NCBI GenBank assembly: GCA_015229115.1
Contig: JADGCH010000001.1
Span: forward strand, 112,547 to 155,931
Origin: Magnetococcales bacterium
Lineage (GTDB): Bacteria > Pseudomonadota > Magnetococcia > Magnetococcales > JADGCH01
Direction: 5' to 3'
Length of the DNA stretch: 43,385 nt
Shown one piece after another: positions 1-7,700 of this stretch; the stretch's first letter is position 1; each line of letters begins with the position of its first letter. Both the position numbers and the translations under genes were made by a program. Below the pieces are notes generated by a model. The model was given only the letters and a program-made list of their open reading frames with translations, ran no database searches and was not told the DNA's origin.

Positions 1-2
1 GC

Positions 3-1121
3 TGGATCACCATGACCATGTTCGGTGCCATGTACCAGATGATCCCGGTACTGGCGGGTCTGCCGATGCCGGCCCTGTTTCTGGCCCCGTGGGTGCATGG
101 GTCGCTGGCTGTTGGTGTTATCAGTCTGTTTCTGGCTATTGGAGTGGGTTGGCATCGCTGGCTGATGCTGCTGGCATCGGCCGGGCTAGGGCTAGCCTTG
201 GGGCTGTTCCTGCTGCAGACCGGTTACGCCTTGTGGCGCTCACCGGTACGCCATCCGACCATCGCTGCCAAACGGATTGCCTTGGCATCCCTGGCGGTGA
301 CACTGGCCTTGGGGGCGCTGTTTCTGGGTGAATATGCTCATGGTTTTTTTGATCTGGACCGTGCCACCATGGTTGGTATTCATCTGGTAGTGGCCCTGCT
401 GGGTTGGGTGACCACGCTAATTCTGGGCGTGTCGCTGCAGGTGTTACCGATGTTTTATGTCATGCCAGCCTATCCGGTAGCGGTAGCACATCGGGCCCTG
501 CTGGGCTGGACCACCTCGCTGCTGCTGTTGCCGCTGGCTTTGTGGTGGGCTGGTCCGGAGCAGCCTCTCTGGCTGTGGTGTGCTGCTCTGCCTGGTGTGA
601 TCGGATTGTCACTGTATGGGCGCACCCTGCAGACCGTTTGGGAACAGCGTAAACGCAAGATCAACGATGTTTCCATCCGTTTCTGGCGAGCAGGTCTGTT
701 TTACGCCGGCACGGCGTTGTTGTTGCTGGCCTGCTGGCCTTTGTGGCCCGACGATGTCGTGAGTCGTTTTCTGTTTGGTGTGCTGTTCACGCTGGGATTT
801 GTCACCTCGGTCATTCTGGCCATGCTGTACAAGATTGTGCCATTTCTGGTCTGGTTTCACCGCTTCAGCCGACTGGTGGGCTTGGTGGAGTCGGTACCGA
901 TGATGGATGATTTGGTAGCGGAACGACTCGGCCTCTGGCATTACTATGGTCATCAGGGCGTTGTTGTGATTATGATGGTTGGTGTCGTAACCGGATGGCC
1001 GCTGGTCATGATCGTTGCGGGCGCCGGCTTGATGCTGGATGGCATGCTATGGCTTGGGATGATCTATGGCGCCTTGCGCCACCCGGTACCGGAAATGCCG
1101 CAGCAGAGCTGGGCGACTTGA
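3..1121 (+). CDS. Heme-copper oxidase subunit I / NnrS-like multi-pass membrane protein (5' truncated by window)
   Basis: The reading frame is open to the window edge and begins in the middle of a hydrophobic protein, so the true start lies upstream; the ATG at 12 is probably internal. About 370 residues are visible, with roughly ten hydrophobic segments. Short conserved-looking stretches such as HLVVALLGW, GVSLQVLPMFY and MLYKIVPFLVWFH resemble proteins distantly related to cytochrome oxidase subunit I and NnrS, which carry heme-ligating histidines in membrane helices. Several His residues lie in or next to helices here. A role in respiration or nitric-oxide handling is an inference from this resemblance. 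The last 116 bp overlap the 3' end of the convergent mltF-like gene. No other gene of an oxidase complex is visible, because the upstream neighbour is outside the window. Confidence 0.7.
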   Translation, partial: WITMTMFGAMYQMIPVLAGLPMPALFLAPWVHGSLAVGVISLFLAIGVGWHRWLMLLASAGLGLALGLFLLQTGYALWRSPVRHPTIAAKRIALASLAVTLALGALFLGEYAHGFFDLDRATMVGIHLVVALLGWVTTLILGVSLQVLPMFYVMPAYPVAVAHRALLGWTTSLLLLPLALWWAGPEQPLWLWCAALPGVIGLSLYGRTLQTVWEQRKRKINDVSIRFWRAGLFYAGTALLLLACWPLWPDDVVSRFLFGVLFTLGFVTSVILAMLYKIVPFLVWFHRFSRLVGLVESVPMMDDLVAERLGLWHYYGHQGVVVIMMVGVVTGWPLVMIVAGAGLMLDGMLWLGMIYGALRHPVPEMPQQSWAT

Positions 1122-2571
1122 CTCCTGGCAGAGGTATAGGAACGGTATTCTGGCGTGTTTTGGGGGCCTGTCTGAGCTCCTCATGACGGATCAACAGGTC
1201 GTGATAGTGGCGAATCATCTGCACGTAGCGCACTGGCTCCATACCACGGGCCTGCCCGCGCGACAGGGCCTTGTAATATTTTTCCACGGACAACAGCGGC
1301 AGGACCGTCTTCAGCTCGCGCCAGACATTGGGATTCTTGCCCTGCTGGATGGCCAGCTCGCGTGCATCCTGCAGATGTCCGAAGCCGACATTGTAGGCGG
1401 CCATGGCAATCCAGGTGCGGTCTGGTTCGCGGATTTCTTCTGGCAGTTGTCGCAGGATATCGGCCAGATAGCTGGCTCCTCCCAGAATACTCTCTTCCGG
1501 ATCAAGCCTGTTTTTGACACCAATATCCTGTGCTGTCGGGTTGGTCAGCATCATCAGGCCGCGCACGCCGGTGGCGCTGGTGGCATTGGGATCCCAATGG
1601 GATTCCTGATAGGACATGGCAGCCAGCAGGGTCCAGGGTACCTGATGGCGTTTTTCAGCAGTCTGGAACAGCGACCGATAGAGTGGCAGCCGCTCGCTGA
1701 TGCGATGGAAGAACTGGGTGTGATCGACATAATCAAAACGGTCGGGGTCAATGTGGCCGAAATAGAGTTCCTGCAGATCGTCGAGAAAACCATTGACGCG
1801 TACCTGATCGAACCAGGCCAGCATCTCCTGTTGTAAGGCCGTGGACCTTTTAGGCAGTATCCACGAGACGGGCAGGGTGGCACCAATGGAGAAATGGACG
1901 GTCAGCTCGGGCCAGTAGCGGTGATGAATGGCGACCACATCGGAGTCGGCGATGGTGCACTCCAGCTCGCCGAGCCATACCTTCTCCAGCAGCTGCGTGG
2001 TCGATAGGTGGTCAACACTGACCCAGGAGAGTTCCGGCACCAGTTGCTGCAGTTGTCTGAGGCGCACTTCATGAGGGCTGTCACGCATGACCACCAGACT
2101 GGTTGATCCCAGCTGCAGCAGGTTGGCGGGTTGTCTGCCACCACGACGACAAACCACCTGTTGATCAACATTCTGATAGATCGGGCCGTAAAGAAAATCC
2201 TGTTCCAGCGTCAGGCGCTGCGTCACGCCCATGGCTCCGATATCCGCTTCACCACGGCGCAACCGCTCAAACAGTTCCTGTTCTCCTTCGCCCTGTAACG
2301 GGACAATGGTGGGGGTCACGCGCAGGTAATGAGCGAAAGAAACAATCATCTCACGCTCAAAACCGGCGGTATGGTCCAGTCGGTCATGGTGCAAAGCTGG
2401 ATGGGTGCGTGTCAGAACAGTCAAGTGGCCGGTGGTGCGAATGCGCTCCAGTTCGGACGATTCCGTTTTGCTCTGGCAGGATGTCAGCAGCGACAACAAC
2501 GGCACCATGGCCAACGCCGCCAGAATGAAACCCATGATCCTGTTGATGCCATGATTCCTGATCGTCATCAT
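1006..2571 (-). CDS. mltF: MltF-like membrane-bound lytic murein transglycosylase (lipoprotein)
   Basis: Cleaves the MurNAc-GlcNAc bond of peptidoglycan in the periplasm, by family. Domain order is typical of MltF: a signal peptide ending in a lipobox (LTSC, Cys at about residue 32), a family-3 solute-binding-like domain (about residues 45-275), then an SLT lysozyme-like domain starting near residue 310. The putative catalytic Glu lies in SYQESHWDP (about residue 323), followed by TGVRGLMMLT and AAYNVGFGH. Starts at 2571, 2568 or 2535 are possible and none has a strong ribosome binding site. I chose 2571, which lies 8 bp after the stop of the upstream membrane-protein gene and keeps a short n-region. 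The last 38 or so residues, rich in Ser, Pro and Arg, are encoded antisense to the end of the preceding gene and look like a read-through tail rather than a conserved domain. Confidence 0.88.
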   Translation of the reverse strand: MMTIRNHGINRIMGFILAALAMVPLLSLLTSCQSKTESSELERIRTTGHLTVLTRTHPALHHDRLDHTAGFEREMIVSFAHYLRVTPTIVPLQGEGEQELFERLRRGEADIGAMGVTQRLTLEQDFLYGPIYQNVDQQVVCRRGGRQPANLLQLGSTSLVVMRDSPHEVRLRQLQQLVPELSWVSVDHLSTTQLLEKVWLGELECTIADSDVVAIHHRYWPELTVHFSIGATLPVSWILPKRSTALQQEMLAWFDQVRVNGFLDDLQELYFGHIDPDRFDYVDHTQFFHRISERLPLYRSLFQTAEKRHQVPWTLLAAMSYQESHWDPNATSATGVRGLMMLTNPTAQDIGVKNRLDPEESILGGASYLADILRQLPEEIREPDRTWIAMAAYNVGFGHLQDARELAIQQGKNPNVWRELKTVLPLLSVEKYYKALSRGQARGMEPVRYVQMIRHYHDLLIRHEELRQAPKTRQNTVPIPLPGVKSPSSAAAFPVPGGARRHRSSQAIACHPASSRRPQRS

Positions 2572-2579
2572 GGCATGAC

Positions 2580-3332
2580 CTACCGCAACCGCAGCAGTAA
2601 GGTTGTCGAAAGTTCCCTGGCCGTACCCAGAAAAGAGGCTGCGATGAAAATGCAGCCAACCATTTCCAGCCACTCCTCACCGGAACGCAGCAGATGACGC
2701 AGGATGGAGAGCGAGAGACCATGGGAGGCGTAGTATTGCCGCATGTTCTCCATGAACCAGTCCAGCCCTTCCAGATAATCCAGTCCCACTGCCAAGGTCA
2801 GGCAGCTGAGCCCCGTCAACAGCTGCAGGCGCAGGGTCCAGTTAGGCAATCGATACCATAGCACCAGCAGGATCAGACCCATGGATACCAGAATCGGCAG
2901 AAACAGGAGATGCCAGTAGTAACTGAGAAAATGCTGTACCAGAGGGGTTTTCAGGCTATCCCCGATGGTGCTGCCCAGCCGTTCGTGTATCTGGGAGGAA
3001 TCGTCCATCCAGTCATAGAGAAAGAACAGGGCGATCACGCGCCAACACCAGGCATGACAACGTTCCCAGCGACCAGTCCGTTCGGCGACACTTCTCGATA
3101 CTGCCCAAGCCGATAGCCCGCACAGCAGAAACAGGCTTGAGGAAAACCAGGTGGGCAGGTTAGCCTCCAGAGTGATGTCAAACAGTTCAATTAAATGTTC
3201 AGACGGGATCCAGGCAAGGAAGTAACCAGAAAAGAAATTGACTTCATGGATGGTCAGCAAAGCCAGCGATGCCAGCAACAATCCATAGATCAGACGTTCC
3301 ACTGCAATCGTCGCAACCGGGGGGGATGGCAT
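2580..3332 (-). CDS. Hypothetical multi-pass membrane protein
   Basis: About 250 residues with five to six predicted membrane segments. I place the start at the ATG at 3332, because GGAAGGA lies about 10 nt upstream and the protein then begins with a short polar stretch before the first helix; a longer frame to 3461 adds a non-hydrophobic leader with no ribosome binding site. A conserved-looking motif, DSSQIHERLG, sits between helices and resembles the (D/E)xxxxHE motif seen in several uncharacterised membrane-protein families. No catalytic domain is recognised. The gene ends 8 bp before the mltF-like gene, so the two are probably co-transcribed and this protein may have an envelope role; that is inference. 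Confidence 0.75.
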   Translation of the reverse strand: MPSPPVATIAVERLIYGLLLASLALLTIHEVNFFSGYFLAWIPSEHLIELFDITLEANLPTWFSSSLFLLCGLSAWAVSRSVAERTGRWERCHAWCWRVIALFFLYDWMDDSSQIHERLGSTIGDSLKTPLVQHFLSYYWHLLFLPILVSMGLILLVLWYRLPNWTLRLQLLTGLSCLTLAVGLDYLEGLDWFMENMRQYYASHGLSLSILRHLLRSGEEWLEMVGCIFIAASFLGTARELSTTLLLRLR

Positions 3333-3356
3333 GGTAGCAAAATCCTTCCGTTGGCA

Positions 3357-3384
3357 AGACAGGATGATTGGCACGATCCTGTCT
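3357..3384. promoter_or_regulatory. Perfect 9-bp inverted repeat in a divergent intergenic region
   Basis: AGACAGGAT at 3357-3365 is repeated in perfect inversion as ATCCTGTCT at 3376-3384, with a 10-nt loop. It lies in the 184-bp gap between the divergent membrane-protein gene (start 3332) and the MFS gene (start 3517), just upstream of the ribosome binding site of the former. It could be an operator or a 5'-leader hairpin of the minus-strand transcript. No T-run follows on either strand, so it is not a standard terminator. No confident promoter was found in this gap. Confidence 0.4.
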
Positions 3385-3516
3385 GTTATATCGTCACGAT
3401 CCGGCGGCAGTTGAACAAATTTCGCCAAAAAGCACATGTACTCTGGTTTATAGACCACCAATAGGTTACTATAAGTTCATTTGCAATACGAACAAATACC
3501 TACAGGGGATGCTATC

Positions 3517-4713
3517 GTGCGACGTCAGGCTTCAACAACCATCATTTTTGTCACCGTGCTGCTCGACCTGCTTGGTTTTGGTATGGTGCTGCCATTGCTG
3601 CCCCTCTACGCTGCTGATCCCCGCTTTAACGCCTCACCCATCGAAATTGGCTGGTTGATGGCCATCTATTCTCTGATGCAGTTCCTGTTTACTCCTTTGT
3701 GGGGGCGCCTGTCTGATCGCATCGGGCGTCGTCCAGTGCTGATTATTGGACTGTTTGGCTCCAGTCTCTCCTACTTGATGTATGGGTTGGGCAACTCGCT
3801 GACCATGCTGTTTATGGCCCGGGCAGCAGCGGGCATCATGGGGGCCAATATTGCTGCAGCCCAGGCAGCCATGGCTGATCTGACACCGCCGGAACGACGT
3901 ACCCAGGCCATGGGCATGATCGGCGTTGCCTTCAGCCTTGGTTTTGTGCTGGGCCCTGCCATGGGTGGGATTCTGTCCCGCTACGGTATGGAAGCGGCTC
4001 CATTGGCTGCTGCTGCCGTGACTGGGCTGAATGCTGTGGCAGCAGTGCTGTGGCTGGCAGAGACGCTGCACACTCCTTTGGTTGGATCAATGCACCATCC
4101 ACTCTCATGGCGTTTGTGGTTGAGGGTACGGCGCATGCCGGCGGCGATGATGATCTGCATTCTAATGGGTCTGTTCGTGACGCTGTTTGCCGGTTTTGAG
4201 ATTTCGCTGCCTTTATGGGGTGTCGAATATCTGGCTTGGTCGATGCCAACGGCTGGCTGGATGTTTGCCTATATTGGTGTGGTTATGGTGGTGACGCAGG
4301 GACTGATCGTACGTCGTCTGGCTGCACGGGTCGGTGAGAAAAAGACCGCTATCACCGGCATGGTGGCTACGGCCGCCGGAATTTTGTGGCTGATGGTGGT
4401 AGAGCAGCAGTCCACGGGATTGTTTCTGGCGCTGGCACTGGTTTCTGTTGGAGCCGGGCTGGTCCACCCCAGTCTTTCCAGTCTGGTCAGTCTCAACACC
4501 GAGGCTTACCGTCAGGGAGTCATGATGGGACTGTTCCAGTCGTTGAGTGCACTAGGGAGGGTGCTGGGTCCGGTTATGGCTGGTGCGGCCTACGCGCTTT
4601 GGAACCAGCTTATTTTCGCTGTCTTCACCTTGGGCATTGCCTCTGTGGCTGTCGTGCTGTTCATGCAGCGACAGCGCATCATGGATGCCAGCCAGAAAAA
4701 ATCAGCATCATGA
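3517..4713 (+). CDS. Major facilitator superfamily transporter (TetA/drug-efflux-like)
   Basis: About 398 residues and twelve predicted membrane helices, the usual size for a 12-TM MFS antiporter. The MFS motif A is clear between helices 2 and 3 (GRLSDRIGRRPVL), and helix 5 carries a motif C-like stretch (GFVLGPAMGG). Overall organisation is closest to the TetA/Bcr-type proton-coupled efflux group; the substrate cannot be read from the sequence. The GTG at 3517 is the best start because AGGGG lies 8 nt upstream at 3504-3508; the TTG at 3481 would add 12 residues without a ribosome binding site. The stop codon directly abuts that of the convergent hybrid kinase gene, giving a 6-bp overlap. There is no adjacent regulator gene. 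Confidence 0.88.
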   Translation: MRRQASTTIIFVTVLLDLLGFGMVLPLLPLYAADPRFNASPIEIGWLMAIYSLMQFLFTPLWGRLSDRIGRRPVLIIGLFGSSLSYLMYGLGNSLTMLFMARAAAGIMGANIAAAQAAMADLTPPERRTQAMGMIGVAFSLGFVLGPAMGGILSRYGMEAAPLAAAAVTGLNAVAAVLWLAETLHTPLVGSMHHPLSWRLWLRVRRMPAAMMICILMGLFVTLFAGFEISLPLWGVEYLAWSMPTAGWMFAYIGVVMVVTQGLIVRRLAARVGEKKTAITGMVATAAGILWLMVVEQQSTGLFLALALVSVGAGLVHPSLSSLVSLNTEAYRQGVMMGLFQSLSALGRVLGPVMAGAAYALWNQLIFAVFTLGIASVAVVLFMQRQRIMDASQKKSAS

Positions 4714-7700
4714 TATGTACTTTTCAATTGCTGCCAACAGGGCTTTTTTCCGGATCGGTTTGGTCAGATGGCTGCTGCAGCCTGCCTGTAGACTGTGATC
4801 AATATCCTCCGGCATGGCGTTGGCTGTCAGGGCAATAATGGGCAGCAGCGGTAGCTGACGCTCCTGCTCAATCTGACGCCAGGCACGGGTGGCACTATAA
4901 CCATCCATCACCGGCATCTGCACGTCCATCAGGACCAGATGGAACCGGTCGTGGCGCAGTCGTTCCAGTGCGATGGCGCCATTTTCTGCGGTTTGCAGCT
5001 GGTAAGGCCCACCTTTTAGATAGGCTTCAATCAGTAACCGGTTATCTTCGGAATCATCAACCAGCAGGATTCGGCAGCTTCTTTCGGATGGAGCGGTGGA
5101 AGAATCTTGCTGGTGCGGAGGCATCTTCGGCGTGGTAGGTCCGACAGCGAACGGAATAGTCCAATAGAAGGTTGTACCACGATCCAGTTGACTTTCAACC
5201 CGAATACTACCGCTCATCCTTTCCACCAGTTGTTTCACGATGGCCAAACCAAGACCCGTACCACCATAACGTCGGGTGATGCTGCTATCGGCCTGGACGA
5301 AACGATCAAAAATGGTAGTCAACCGGTCTGGTGCAATGCCAATGCCGCTATCGGCCAACTGGAAGTCAACCGGCAGGATGGCTGTGTCCGTGGTCGGCTG
5401 TGCTGCGACTGTCAAGTGGATCGAGCCCCGTTCAGTAAATTTGACGGCATTGCTCAACAGGTTGAGCAGAATTTGTCGCAAACGGCCTGGGTCTCCCTGC
5501 AGCACAGCGGGGATGCCAGTCTGGATGGTGCAGGTCAGTTCCACCGCCTTGGCACGGGCCTGAGGAGCGATCATGGCCGTGACAACCGCTATTTCGTCCG
5601 CCAGATGGAAGGTGATAGGCTCCAGGAGCAGCTGACCCGATTCAATTTTGGCAATGTCCAGTACGTCGTTGAGGATACCAAGCAGATTTTCGCCAGCGGA
5701 ACGAAAGATCTGCACAAACTTGCGTTGATCGGTATTGAGGCTGCTGTCCCAGAGCAGATCGGCCATGCCCAGAATGGCATTCATGGGTGTGCGGATTTCG
5801 TGGCTCATGGTGGCCAGAAAATGGCTTTTGGCCCGATTACCGGCCTCGGCTGACTGCCGGCCCTGTTCGGCTTCACGGCGCGCCTGCTCCAGTTCGGATG
5901 TGCGTTGCCGTACCTGTTGTTCCAGCTCCTCATGGGACCGTTTCAATTGTAGGTGAGTTAGAATGCGTCGACGGATAATCTCCGGATTGAAGGGCTTGGT
6001 GATGTAGTCGACCCCTCCGGCAGCGAATCCCTCGGTCTCGTCGGTGATTTCCTTGCGGGCTGTGACGAAGATGATGGGAATGGCTGCCGTATCGGTCTGC
6101 TGCTTTAACCGGCGACAGACCTCATAACCGTTCATGACTGGCATCATGATATCGAGCAGAATCAGGTCGGGCGGTGGGGCAATCTGGGCCAGCCGCAGGG
6201 CCTGACGACCGTCCGTGGCTACCAGCAGGTGAAAGTCGGTCAGGATTTCACGCAACAGGTCGATGTTGCTGTTCTGATCGTCGACGATCAACAAGGTGGC
6301 CTGTTGTGTTGCCACAGGACGGTGCGGTGCCACCGGGCACTCGATGGCCAGCAATCGGGCCAGTTGCCCCAGGGCCTCCAGGGCTTCCGGAAACTCGTAG
6401 TCGTTGCCATGCTGTTCGATGGTTCGGAGTAGGGCATAGGAAGGGTTGTTGGTTGCCAACAGGGTGCGTAACTGGGTCAGTGCTGCCATGAAAGCCAGAC
6501 TGTGGTACTGCAGATGAGCCGCCAGCGTGTTAATGGTCGTGCCGAGCTGTGATGCGGGTTGTTGCCGTGTTGACAGGGAGGAGGAAGGCAGATCATTGGT
6601 TGTCGTTATGGCCGGAACCTGGAATGGCTGCAACAGTGTAGCGATCCGGTTCAGGACCACAGCGGCAGCTGAGTTGGTCGAAATGGGGTCGGCATTCGAC
6701 AACGCCCGCTCCAGCATCTGTAGCGCCCGCAGCAGCGGGATGGCACCGACCAGTTCGGCTAAGCCAGCCATGACATGCAGATGACGCAGGGTCGATGCCG
6801 GGTCGCCATGCCGCAATTGCGACCGAATGCTGGTGGAGTCATTCTCCTGATCACCGATCAACCGCAGCAGCAGGCGTCGATGCAATTCACGATTGCCGGC
6901 CAGATGGTCCAGGGCAGACTGGAGGTCAATGTCCGCTTCAACAGCCAAGGTGGCAATGGTTTCTGGATCGGTCAGCTGCAGGGTGACGGGAACTGGTGGA
7001 GTCGGTATCGAGATCAGTTTACGCAGCAAACCATAGAGCCGTTCCGAACGAATGGGTTTATCAAGATAGCCATGGATACCCATAGCCCTGAAATGGTGCG
7101 CTTCCGTCGGAGCAACGTATTCTGTCATGGCAATCATCGGCACGGAGCGCAGGTTGTCATGACTGCGCAGGGTCTGCAGACGATGCCGATCGTCCTGTTG
7201 CAGCAGTCGCAGATCAAACAGGATCAGGTCATGGGGATACCGGTGCATCTTGTCGATCGCTTCAGACCAGTCGTGAGCGATTTCAACCACCATGCCGACA
7301 CGGTTGAGCAGCTCTTTGATGACCTGTTGACTGATCGGATTACTATCCGCCAACAACACCCGCGCTCCGGCTGTATGGTCGCTGGTAATCCGTTCGAGAG
7401 CCAAAGGCCAATCCCAACGCCGATCGACCTCTGCGGGGGAGCCTTGTGCGGTACCTGTCAGCACCTGCAGCAGTCGCTTTCGACTGACCGGCTTGTCCAG
7501 GAAATCGTCAATACCGACCTGTTCACCATGGGCCTTGATATCATCCAGACCAAAGGGGGTCATCAGAATCAGTCGTGGTGGAGGAAGGGCTGCCATCTCC
7601 GCGCTCCAGGCGGCGCGCAGTTCTCCCAGCAGGTGGATCCCGTCCCGGTGCTGTTCATGCCCAGAGGGGGACCAGTCGGCCAGTACCGCCAGGAAGGGGT

